A stretch of 7,524 bases of DNA. It comes from JBEKTY01 sp049515555 (lineage in GTDB: Bacteria; Planctomycetota; Planctomycetia; Pirellulales; Thermoguttaceae). The notes beneath the pieces are model-generated. The model did no database searches, had not been told where the DNA came from, and saw only the letters and a program-made list of their open reading frames with translations. The stretch lies in contig JBEKTY010000272.1 in NCBI GenBank assembly GCA_049515555.1, positions 1 through 7,524 of the forward strand, in the 5' to 3' direction. Made by a program: the position numbers and the translations under genes. The stretch's first letter is position 1. Every line of letters starts with the position of its first letter. Shown in pieces: positions 1-7,108 of the stretch.

Positions 1-374
1 GTCAACTCCAGCGCAAGGCTGGTGTTGGTGAACCGCAGCGTCACCTGATGGCCGTTGGTCTTGTCTTCCGTTGCCTCGCGGAACTCCCATTTCAGCAACG
101 GAGTCTCCTTGCCGACAACGATGCCGGGCGGCGGCACCACAGAAGGAGTGGGCAGCCAGTTCCACCCCTGGGCAGGGTTCCGCAGACTAGTAACGACCAT
201 CCCATTGTCCACCACCGCCACGGTCAGTTCCGTGTCGTCGGTAGACAGCGTCCACGTCTTGCCGCTGGTCGGCAGTGGCGAGCCAACCTGGGTTGGTTCT
301 CCCGCCCGGACGCTCGCACTCAGGCCAATGATGATCGACGCCACGAGATTGACTTGTCGCCAGCATGCTTTCAT
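1..374 (-). CDS. Exported beta-sandwich protein, probable glycosidase N-terminus (partial, runs off the left edge)
   Basis: The first 124 residues of a longer protein are present; the reading frame is open to base 1, so the C-terminus lies outside the window. Residues 1-24 form a signal peptide (basic start, hydrophobic LVASIIIGLSASV, cleavage likely after SVRA before GEP). Residues about 38-124 alternate as beta strands (WTLSTDDTELTVAV, GMVVTSLRNPAQGWNWL, QVTLRFTNTSLALEL). This resembles the N-terminal beta-sandwich of alpha-galactosidase-like (GH36/GH97-type) hydrolases; the catalytic domain is not visible, so the family is an inference. The ATG at 374 was chosen because the signal peptide begins there; a purine-rich AAAGGGG lies about 12 bases upstream. 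An in-frame ATG at 401 would add nine residues and has no ribosome site. It lies 76 bases after the preceding gene on the same strand, consistent with one operon. Confidence 0.72.
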   Translation of the reverse strand, partial: MKACWRQVNLVASIIIGLSASVRAGEPTQVGSPLPTSGKTWTLSTDDTELTVAVVDNGMVVTSLRNPAQGWNWLPTPSVVPPPGIVVGKETPLLKWEFREATEDKTNGHQVTLRFTNTSLALEL

Positions 375-450
375 CGTTTTCTCGTTCCCCTTTCTCGGCA
401 TACAGGATGTCCACGACACTGCAGTCCCGGGCCATTTGGGTATGACCGCG

Positions 451-1170
451 TCAACGGCGCACGCTAAAATTGTAGAAGCGGTTGATCCCTTCGCAGCCGG
501 TAATGCCCACGTAAAAGGCTTCGGGCAAGGCGTCGTCGGTATGCGTGAAGGTGTGGCCGCCAACGGACACGGTCAAGGTCTTGCCCGTCTTCTTCACTTC
601 GAGTCTGTACGCGGTGTCTTTCTCTAGCCGAAAACTGGCAAACGCCACCTTCCGATAGGTAAGCTTGCCGTCCTTCCGAAAGTGACGCCACACGTTGACA
701 CCCTCGTTGAAAATGACGACCTCAAAACGCTCGGCGCACACCTCCTGACCCTTGGCGTCTTCCGAGAGGTCCGGGACCAGCACGATAAGCGGAGCCATCT
801 TGTGGGCGAAGGCCATCGTTGAGGATATGACGACGTTGCCGCTCACCTTCTCCTTGTAGACCATGCTGGAGCAGGCTTCGGCTGCCCGTTTCCCCTCAAG
901 CTCCTCGGGAGTGGCGCCCTCCGGCACTTGGTTCGTAATGTACTTGTCATGCTGGACCCAGTCCCCGAAGTGCTCCCCCTGCAGGAACTTCACGCGCACC
1001 CAGTCCACCCTGCTCCACTTGCCCGGAGCGAAAACGCAAGAGTAAATCGAGTCGGCCGTGGGGTTGGCGCCACGGGCCGTGACGCCGCAGCACAGAATCA
1101 GGAGGATCCCAGGAAGAAGCACCGTGGGGGATTTTGGCCCCGCGAGAAAGTTACAGAACCTTCCTATCAT
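451..1170 (-). CDS. Exported ConA/LamG-like lectin-fold protein
   Basis: A 239-residue protein with a signal peptide at residues 1-35 (MIGRF start, hydrophobic VLLPGILLILCCGV, cleavage probably after TARGA). The rest is all-beta and looks like one concanavalin A-like jelly roll: strands around FEVVIFNEGVNVWRH (149-163), a typical AYRLEVKKTGKTLTVSVGG hairpin (187-205), and the closing strand YVGITGCEGINRFYNFSV (220-237), the usual last strand of LamG/DUF1080-like domains. No catalytic motif is evident; its role could be glycan binding or an uncharacterised hydrolase. The start at ATG 1170 is preferred over the in-frame GTG at 1221 because the signal peptide begins there and GGTGA sits 4 bases upstream. 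The gene follows the large GH42-like gene after 65 bases and precedes another exported protein. The two adjacent cysteines in the signal do not form a convincing lipobox. Confidence 0.78.
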   Translation of the reverse strand: MIGRFCNFLAGPKSPTVLLPGILLILCCGVTARGANPTADSIYSCVFAPGKWSRVDWVRVKFLQGEHFGDWVQHDKYITNQVPEGATPEELEGKRAAEACSSMVYKEKVSGNVVISSTMAFAHKMAPLIVLVPDLSEDAKGQEVCAERFEVVIFNEGVNVWRHFRKDGKLTYRKVAFASFRLEKDTAYRLEVKKTGKTLTVSVGGHTFTHTDDALPEAFYVGITGCEGINRFYNFSVRR

Positions 1171-1235
1171 TGCGTCACCATAGGTTCTCGGGTTTGTGGT
1201 TTCTGCGGTTCTTGGAGGCACTCGCTCGAAACTCG

Positions 1236-4200
1236 TTACCGAATCTCGATCGGTTGTTCATGCCGGAGGCCCGTGGCCACGTCGGTCACCACCAGCGTCC
1301 ACATGCCGGCCGTGTCGTTCATCGCCAGGAACAGCGCGGCCTCGATGTTCCCGTCCCGGGTGTCGAACGTCCAGCGATGCACCGGCAGATCTTTCCCGTC
1401 GGGCCGGCGGAGCTGCACGACGAGCACGTGGCGGACCGGCGTCCCTGCGCCGGTCCGCAATGCAGTTCTCACCGGAATTGGCTGGCCGAGAACCGCCGTT
1501 GCCGGCGCGGTTACTTCGACCTTCTCGACCTTGTAGGGGAGCAGGGCAAAGAGATTCGCCGTCGCCATGCGCAATTCCACTTCCCGCGTTGCGGCGGCGC
1601 CCAGGTGCTTGCCGGCCCTGCAATCGTAGAGCTGGCCTTCGCCCTGGATGGTGAGCCTCGCCCTTCGTGTCTCGCCATACTTTCCTTCGGGCACGAGCGC
1701 CACGTATCGCGCCGGCCCGTCCACATAGGTGTAGCCTTCCATGTTCTTGAAGGCATTGCGGTTCTGATCGTCCTTCAGCGTGAAGGCGGCCCTGACGCCG
1801 GCTTCCTTGTCGAGCACGGCGGCCAGTTTGTCGAGAAGCTGGCTGCCTTCCGTTGTCCGCACCGTCTCGGCCGCCTCTCCCCCTGTGCCGTATCCGGCCA
1901 GCTTCCTGGAGCTGCCCGGAGCGCCGAAGAAGATCGCCTTGCCCTTACCTACCGGATGGACCGGCCCGCTGCCGCCGAAGAGGTCGTTGAGCCGCGGCTG
2001 CGGCAAGCGGTGGCACTGTTCGTCGTAAAGCCCTGGTTCAGTGTCCGCCAACACCACCCCGCCGTCTTTGGCGTACTGGCGGATGGCTGCGGTTTCCGCC
2101 TCGGTGAGCGCCAGCGCGCCCCAAAGGCGCAAGACATTGGTGGTCTCGGGCTTCAGGTCGCCGTGCGACACCTGGTCGTAGGAGACGAAGTGCGGCTTGA
2201 TGCCTGCGTCGCTGAGCGCGCCGAAAAGCGAGTCCAGGGAGGCGTTGAGTGCCTCGCCGGCATTGAAGTTCTTGGCGTGTACGATCTGCGCTCGATGGCA
2301 GGCTGGGGAATAGAATATCGCCACGCTCCGGTCGTCCAACGGCATACCCAGCAGGAGCCGCCCAAAACCTTTGCGGATCTCCGCCAACTCGTCGAAGAAC
2401 GCCACGCCGGGTGCGTTCCGGCGATAGTCGGGGTAGAACAAGTTTGTGACGCGTCCGCCGTAGGTCGGCGTGCCTTCGCGGTGGCGGCAGACGTCGGTCC
2501 AGACCCGCCAATGCACGAAGTCGGAGGGAGCCGCTCCCAGATGCGACCAACGCGTGACCATGGCCCCAGGCAAGGCGAAGGAGCGGAAAATCTCCCCGCT
2601 GATTCCGTCGTAAAGGGCCACTGAACGAAACGCCCGCGTCAGCAGCCACCAATCGATGCCGTTGGTGCCGCTGGTGTTGCGCGTGCCGCTCACGCCGATG
2701 CGAAAGCCCGGGTCTGCCTGCCGTGCAGCCACATCCAGCGCGGCATAGAACTTGTACGCTGCCACTTCAGAGGCCCTGTTCCAGTCTGCCCACGGCGCCG
2801 GGTTCATATTGGCGGTGGGGAGGAACTGAGCGGCGAGCTTGGAGTCGATCTCGCTCCAGTCATTGTATCGCGTGCCCCAGGAGGCATTCAGGGCCGCCAT
2901 GGCCTGGTACGTCTCCTTCAGGTACTGGCGGAAAAAGGCAAGATTGTGTTCGTCCGATGTGCTCCGGAAACCGAAGTTGTCCAGCTCATCGTGCAACATG
3001 CAGGCCACGGCGTGCAAGGGGGCCTGGCCTTTGATGGACCTCCTGAGAATCAACTGCTTGGCCCCCTCAAGCACCTCTGGATCGCAAACCGATTTGCTGG
3101 CGAGGTCGCGGCTGGTGCCGAAGGCGAAGATGTCGATCCAGTCGAAGGGCCGCATGCCCAACTCCGGCCTGCGGTCCACTGCGAGGTCCGCGCCATAATT
3201 GTGCGCCCCCAGGTAGAAGTCGTCATAAGGCCCGGCATTGAAGTCGATGCGGGGCATGAGCGACTCCGTGCTCGTCCAGACCGACGACGAGGCCAGAACC
3301 TGGTCCTTGTCACGGACCTGGACGACCACCTGGGCCGAACAAAGCTCGGCGTGTGTTAAGGCCACGGAGAGCTGTGCGCTGGTCTCACCCCGTTGGAGAG
3401 CGATCGGTACGGGCCCGATTCGGGCCAGCAGGCGATCTAGAGGGTCATAGACCAGTGCAACCCGCGTCGCTTCCCTCGGCCCAGCCGTATTCTCGACGGT
3501 GCAGGCCACGCTCAAAGGCTGCCCCGGGCCGGTAAATGCGCCTGCCCCCGCGTCCAGTGTTGCAATGGAAATCGGCGAGCCGACGGTCAGGTTTGAAAGC
3601 GACCAGCCCAGCACGCGCTTTTCCGCGTCGATCGCATGAGCCACCAGGAAATAGTCGCCCGCGGCAACTGCTGGCAGGGATACGGTGGCGGCCCCGTCGG
3701 CCAGATTCGCCGAGAGGTCTGCAATCGCGTCGCGTGGGACGCCCATGCCACGCCCTTGGCCATACGCACCGCCTCCGGGCACGGGCAGGTCAGGGAACAA
3801 GCGCATCCGCACGGCGCTGCCTGTCGAGGCGACCGTCACCTTTACCGCATCGCCAGCCGGGGCGGGCGTGGGCGTCACAGTCATTTTGACGTCGGCCAAC
3901 GGTCGGCCGATGCTGCGATAGATGGCCCGGAGGACCTCGCCGTGCGACAGCTCGATGCCGAACGTGCTGCGCCAGTTCTTATCGTCGGCCGAAGGGTTCA
4001 AGACCGTGACCACCGAGCCAAGCCCCGGTTCGGTCGTTTTGGCCGAGGCATCGGTCAGCTCTTTCAGTTTCCTGGTCATGAACTGCTCGCCCGGCAATTT
4101 CTCGGAAAAGGTCGGCCCCAGGAGAACGACGCAGCCCATGCCTGCTTTGACCCGGTCGAGGATCGCTTCACGCTCGTGCTTAGCGAAGGACTCCAGGCTG

Positions 4201-5135
4201 CCTTGTTCGAGCACCAGCACCTGCGGCGCCTTGTCAGGCATCAGGGTTGGCTCGACTTCCAGGCGCTGGCGAAAGACGGCGATGCAATCCTCGTGAATCC
4301 TCTGCCAGTACGCCGGAAAGGCGTTCGACCCGTTGAAGACCACGCTATCGAGTTGGAAGTCGCCGCGCTGGGCCAATTCGCACGCCTGACGGCCACTGAA
4401 CCAATGGCCGGCCCAGAGCAGGCGCAGCGGCCCGCCAACAGACGGCCTGCCCAACTCCACGTGCGGCGTGATGACTTCCGTGCTGCAACGGTAGTCGGTG
4501 GTCATCGGGAAGTAGATGAACGGCCCTCGCGTGTAGAAGTCGGTCGCCGGGATCCAATCGGGCCGGAAAGCGGTGGGCTTATCGCCTTCCTCCACCTTCA
4601 GATCGTCAAACCAGACAGTCCCTGGCACGCAATCCGCCGGCACGTCGCACAGGCATCGCAAGCCCAAGCCACGGTTCTTCTCGGTGGCCTTGAAGCTGAA
4701 GGAGACGAAGAGCCAGCCGCGGTCCTTGGCGGGATCGGTGGGCCCTTGCACTCTGGGCGACTCGCCCTGGCCGCCGGCGTCCTGGAGGCAGGCGACGGGG
4801 CCCTTCTTGCCGAGCGGCACGCCCGCGATCTTGACCCAGCCGCTCGCCGTATAGGTCCGGCCGGGAGTGAAACAGTCGCTTAACATGCCGTAGGCGAACA
4901 GATAAGTCTCCTTCCGCCGGGCCAGCTCCTTGTACTCCAGGCGCAGCGATTTCTTGCCGGAGTGGCTGACGGTATCGTCGGTGGTGATGGTCGCATCCTG
5001 CATCTTCCATGGATACCAGTCCTTCATGCCCTCCTCGAAGCCGGGGTTGGGCTGATAGTTCTCGCGTGACGGCTCCCCCGCCCAACTCGCGTTGGCCAAT
5101 GCAAGCCACCACAAGACGGTTCGCATGCGGCACAT
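1236..5135 (-). CDS. Large exported multidomain GH42-like (beta-galactosidase-type) protein
   Basis: This 1299-residue protein is much longer than a typical GH42 enzyme (about 650-700). Signal peptide: 1-20 (cleavage near SWA-GEPS). Residues about 26-185 look like a CenC-type carbohydrate-binding module (NPGFEEGMKDWYPW start, TVWFDDLKVEEG end). Residues 190-405 look like a flavodoxin/GATase-like segment (QVLVLEQGS, REAILDRVKAGMGCVVLLG). Residues 410-625 are Ig-like beta-sandwiches. Residues 628-925 fit a GH42-like TIM barrel: HDELDNFGF (715-723) followed by FFRQYLKETYQAMAALNASWGT (positions 734-755), the hallmark GH42 run after the acid/base strand. Glu717 is the candidate acid/base and Glu848 (DGISGEIF) a possible nucleophile. 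Residues 926-1085 match the GH42 trimerization domain; the rest is beta-rich. Start ATG 5135 has GGAGG five bases upstream; the in-frame ATG at 5126 is less well spaced. The fold is well supported, the substrate is not. Confidence 0.85.
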   Translation of the reverse strand: MCRMRTVLWWLALANASWAGEPSRENYQPNPGFEEGMKDWYPWKMQDATITTDDTVSHSGKKSLRLEYKELARRKETYLFAYGMLSDCFTPGRTYTASGWVKIAGVPLGKKGPVACLQDAGGQGESPRVQGPTDPAKDRGWLFVSFSFKATEKNRGLGLRCLCDVPADCVPGTVWFDDLKVEEGDKPTAFRPDWIPATDFYTRGPFIYFPMTTDYRCSTEVITPHVELGRPSVGGPLRLLWAGHWFSGRQACELAQRGDFQLDSVVFNGSNAFPAYWQRIHEDCIAVFRQRLEVEPTLMPDKAPQVLVLEQGSLESFAKHEREAILDRVKAGMGCVVLLGPTFSEKLPGEQFMTRKLKELTDASAKTTEPGLGSVVTVLNPSADDKNWRSTFGIELSHGEVLRAIYRSIGRPLADVKMTVTPTPAPAGDAVKVTVASTGSAVRMRLFPDLPVPGGGAYGQGRGMGVPRDAIADLSANLADGAATVSLPAVAAGDYFLVAHAIDAEKRVLGWSLSNLTVGSPISIATLDAGAGAFTGPGQPLSVACTVENTAGPREATRVALVYDPLDRLLARIGPVPIALQRGETSAQLSVALTHAELCSAQVVVQVRDKDQVLASSSVWTSTESLMPRIDFNAGPYDDFYLGAHNYGADLAVDRRPELGMRPFDWIDIFAFGTSRDLASKSVCDPEVLEGAKQLILRRSIKGQAPLHAVACMLHDELDNFGFRSTSDEHNLAFFRQYLKETYQAMAALNASWGTRYNDWSEIDSKLAAQFLPTANMNPAPWADWNRASEVAAYKFYAALDVAARQADPGFRIGVSGTRNTSGTNGIDWWLLTRAFRSVALYDGISGEIFRSFALPGAMVTRWSHLGAAPSDFVHWRVWTDVCRHREGTPTYGGRVTNLFYPDYRRNAPGVAFFDELAEIRKGFGRLLLGMPLDDRSVAIFYSPACHRAQIVHAKNFNAGEALNASLDSLFGALSDAGIKPHFVSYDQVSHGDLKPETTNVLRLWGALALTEAETAAIRQYAKDGGVVLADTEPGLYDEQCHRLPQPRLNDLFGGSGPVHPVGKGKAIFFGAPGSSRKLAGYGTGGEAAETVRTTEGSQLLDKLAAVLDKEAGVRAAFTLKDDQNRNAFKNMEGYTYVDGPARYVALVPEGKYGETRRARLTIQGEGQLYDCRAGKHLGAAATREVELRMATANLFALLPYKVEKVEVTAPATAVLGQPIPVRTALRTGAGTPVRHVLVVQLRRPDGKDLPVHRWTFDTRDGNIEAALFLAMNDTAGMWTLVVTDVATGLRHEQPIEIR

Positions 5136-5192
5136 GGTCGCCTCCGGTCGTAGAGATTGATCGTGCGGAAATGAAGCGAATCGGACGGCGTC

Positions 5193-6839
5193 CTAATGCA
5201 GCATCTCCACGTCGATGTGCAGCGCGGTCAATACGCCGTAGACGTACAGAAGCCGCCCCGGCCGGACCTCCTGGATCGTCGTATATCCCCCAACATCCAT
5301 GTCTGTGATCACTTGGTGATACCCCCAGGTCTTCCCGTGGTCCGTGCTCAGCATCAGGCTGTCCCCGGGCCGGCCATAGCTGCAAGCGAGCACTCCGTTG
5401 CTCATGACCAGGACGTCCGGATCCACGCTTCCCTCTTCCAACACCGCCGGCTGGCTCCAGGTCTTGCCGCCATCGTGCGACCAAACCTGATGTAGCGGAG
5501 CCCATGAATCCTGGCGCAGCAGCGCTGTCCAGTCTTGCGGGGTAATTCGGGCCACGCCGGGCTCGTCGCCCTTGCCGATCGTGGAAAAATGCGTCCAGGA
5601 CTTCCCTTCGTCGGTTGTCTGCATCAAGTAGCCGTAGGGGCTGGCGCCGTACACCACGGCGAGGATCTTCCCGCCCCCCACGTCGAAAATGTGCCTGTCG
5701 AAGGCCCCGGCGTCTTTCGCTTCGGCGGGAAGCAAGATCTTGTGCTCGTACATCTTGAACGATGTCGCCGACGGATCGAATAGATAGGTCATGCCCACGG
5801 CATACACGTCTTTGTAGTAGGGGTCGTTGTACCATTTGCTCCAACGCGAGGCCCCCAGGATGTTGCCGTCAGCCAGGCGAATCATCGGCTGCGGCGCAAA
5901 CATCTTCCGCTGCAAGCCTTCGATCGGGCTCCAGGTCTTGCCTTCGTCAGTCGATTTGAGGATGCCGTAGGGCTCGAATTCCTTGTCCGGCCCCTGGGCG
6001 ACGCTCATCAACAAGAGGCCTCGGCCGACGTTGTAGAGATACGGCCGGTTCTGCGGACGGCCAATGTTGCTGGGAATCGTCCAGGGCTTGCTGAGCGTGA
6101 TCTTTAGCTCCGGCTTGGCCGGCGGCGTCGTGACCGGCCGAACACCGACCTTGATGTACTCCCAATAAGCCTCACCGGTGTAGTGTTCTCTGGCCTTCCA
6201 CGTGGCGTTGGAGCCAAACTGCAGGAACGGCTTCGGCTCGGTCGCCGGCCTCCAGAAGGCGTCCTTGCCGCGGATCTTCAACTGGCCGTCGACGTACACT
6301 TGCATGTCCGTGCCGCGAATGACCAGCCGGTAGACGTGGAAGGCGTCGGTCGTCTTCATTAAGTGGAAGCGGTCCTCGAAATTGCCGATCAATCCATCGC
6401 ACAGCATCAACCCTTCCTGGTGCTGACCGTCACAAACAAGGATACCGATGGGCGAGCCGGAGTAGCCCGGTACACGGATCCTGGCTGCCTTCCAGTCGCC
6501 GGCTGACATGTAGCCCACGCGGATTTCGGCCTCGACGATGATTTCCTGGTCGGGTCGCGCCTCCCAGGTCGTCCGGTAATGGGCTAGGCCCGTCCCCGAG
6601 ACGTCGGCCAGCCGCAATGTGCCGTTGACAATTTCAGGCCAAACGTCCTTGTCGCCGTGCCACGTCCACTGCGGCGATGCCGGCAGCGCACCGCCCTTGT
6701 AGGTGGCCAGCCAGTTGATGTCCTGATCGGTGTCCGCGAGTGCCACGCCCGTAACGATGAGCGGCATGAGGGCCAGCACCGGCAGGTTTATGCATAGACC
6801 AGTCCAATTCGCTCGCATGTTTCTTTTTCCCTTCGCCAT
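5193..6839 (-). CDS. Exported ConA-like lectin domain plus Asp-box sialidase-superfamily propeller
   Basis: This 548-residue protein has a signal peptide at 1-36 (hydrophobic LPVLALMPLIVTGVALA before DTD). Residues about 60-235 form a ConA/LamG-like jelly roll (IVEAEIRVGYMSAGDW; YRLVIRGTDMQVYVDGQLK; closing YWEYIKVGV). Residues 250-548 are a six-bladed propeller of the sialidase superfamily, marked by four Asp-boxes: STDEGKTW (296-303), TTDEGKSW (408-415), SHDGGKTW (454-461) and STDHGKTW (498-505). The final blade (GGYTTIQEVRPGRLLYVYG) resembles the end of BNR-type sialidases. A clear (F/Y)RIP motif is not visible; NIGRPQNRPYLYN sits where it would be expected, so exo-sialidase activity is inferred. 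The alternative start ATG at 6818 has AAGGGA nine bases upstream and may be the true start, since ATG 6839 lacks a ribosome site; both keep the signal peptide. It heads the cluster, 57 bases before the GH42-like gene. Confidence 0.85.
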   Translation of the reverse strand: MAKGKRNMRANWTGLCINLPVLALMPLIVTGVALADTDQDINWLATYKGGALPASPQWTWHGDKDVWPEIVNGTLRLADVSGTGLAHYRTTWEARPDQEIIVEAEIRVGYMSAGDWKAARIRVPGYSGSPIGILVCDGQHQEGLMLCDGLIGNFEDRFHLMKTTDAFHVYRLVIRGTDMQVYVDGQLKIRGKDAFWRPATEPKPFLQFGSNATWKAREHYTGEAYWEYIKVGVRPVTTPPAKPELKITLSKPWTIPSNIGRPQNRPYLYNVGRGLLLMSVAQGPDKEFEPYGILKSTDEGKTWSPIEGLQRKMFAPQPMIRLADGNILGASRWSKWYNDPYYKDVYAVGMTYLFDPSATSFKMYEHKILLPAEAKDAGAFDRHIFDVGGGKILAVVYGASPYGYLMQTTDEGKSWTHFSTIGKGDEPGVARITPQDWTALLRQDSWAPLHQVWSHDGGKTWSQPAVLEEGSVDPDVLVMSNGVLACSYGRPGDSLMLSTDHGKTWGYHQVITDMDVGGYTTIQEVRPGRLLYVYGVLTALHIDVEMLH

Positions 6840-6846
6840 AACTGCA

Positions 6847-6866
6847 CTGCAAAAGGCGTGTTGCAG
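6847..6866. repeat. Inverted repeat in the leader of the sialidase-like gene (possible second operator or small hairpin)
   Basis: CTGCAA and TTGCAG form six-base arms around an eight-base spacer, just upstream of the first possible start codon (6839) and downstream of the predicted transcription start. It could be a second operator for the regulator that binds 6902-6914, or a weak six-pair hairpin in the mRNA leader. There is no run of T after it, so it is not a terminator. Confidence 0.35.
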
Positions 6867-6878
6867 CCATCGCCTAGC

Positions 6879-6907
6879 ATTCTAAGAGGGTGGGAAGAGG
6901 GCTGCAA
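6879..6907 (-). promoter_or_regulatory. Putative sigma70-type promoter for the glycan cluster
   Basis: Reading on the minus strand, TTGCAG (6907-6902) is separated by 17 bases from TAGAAT (6884-6879). TAGAAT matches the -10 consensus at five of six positions; the -35 box matches only in its first three bases. Transcription would begin near 6872, giving a leader of about 33 bases to ATG 6839 or 54 to ATG 6818. The -35 box lies inside a palindrome, which suggests a regulated promoter. No experimental support; planctomycete promoters may not follow the E. coli consensus. Confidence 0.4.
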
Positions 6908-6914
6908 GTTGCAG
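6902..6914. repeat. Short perfect inverted repeat overlapping the -35 box (possible operator)
   Basis: CTGCAA and TTGCAG are arranged as a perfect palindrome around a single central base. The spacing is too tight to form an RNA hairpin with a full stem, so a protein-binding site is the more likely reading. It shares its half-site with the repeat at 6847-6866, about 51 bases away centre to centre. Confidence 0.4.
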
Positions 6915-7033
6915 GAGAGGACGTCACGAGCCGATCAGAAACTGCCTGCTGGCGGCCGGGCCTTGATCGCCTTCGTTGACTTCCGCTCCATTTCCAGGTT
7001 CCAATTTCCGATGTGCCCTTCGGGAGCGGGTGT
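6915..7033. other. Non-coding stretch upstream of the promoter
   Basis: Between the promoter region and the decayed gene remnants I see no convincing coding frame on either strand. A plus-strand frame open through 6858-7484 runs antisense to the remnants and has no protein-like character. No terminator hairpin with a T-run and no tRNA-like fold was recognised. Confidence 0.4.
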
Positions 7034-7108
7034 TTACTCGACGATGACGTCTGGCAATCCGCTTTTCAATCGCTGCAGGTCGGCCGTGCTACCCTGCCCG
7101 AAGGACCA
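7034..7108 (-). pseudogene. Possible leucine-rich-repeat-like C-terminal tail fragment
   Basis: A short frame closes with TAA at 7034 and encodes a tail containing TADLQRLKSGLPDVIVE. The spacing of leucines and the LPDVIVE ending resemble the last repeat of planctomycete leucine-rich-repeat proteins. The same frame extends upstream past a TGA at 7109-7111 to about 7180, where SGPIT follows the break in the glycosidase-like remnant. The match is short and may be chance. No start codon or ribosome site supports independent expression. Confidence 0.2.

Noticed and set aside
418..432. ACTGCAGT and CCCGGG palindromes between the ConA-like gene and the partial gene
   Set aside because: Short restriction-site-like palindromes with no T-run; they do not form a terminator and occur often by chance in GC-rich DNA.
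1167..1181. Tiny ORF (ATG GTG ACG CAA TGA) whose stop overlaps the start of the ConA-like gene
   Set aside because: The ATGA overlap is suggestive of a leader ORF, but the same bases supply the GGTGA ribosome site, and four codons are too few to distinguish from chance.
1134..2624. Long plus-strand open frame of 496 codons antisense to the GH42-like gene
   Set aside because: It mirrors the codon positions of the minus-strand gene in GC-rich DNA, has no domain-like sequence and no ribosome site; the minus-strand frame has clear domains and a signal peptide.
3636..4883. Plus-strand open frame of 415 codons
   Set aside because: Another GC-driven shadow of the large minus-strand gene, with low-information arginine-, glycine- and alanine-rich sequence.
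4606..5844. Minus-strand open frame of 412 codons bridging the sialidase-like and GH42-like genes
   Set aside because: It is out of frame with both well-supported genes, is rich in arginine and has no recognisable domain.
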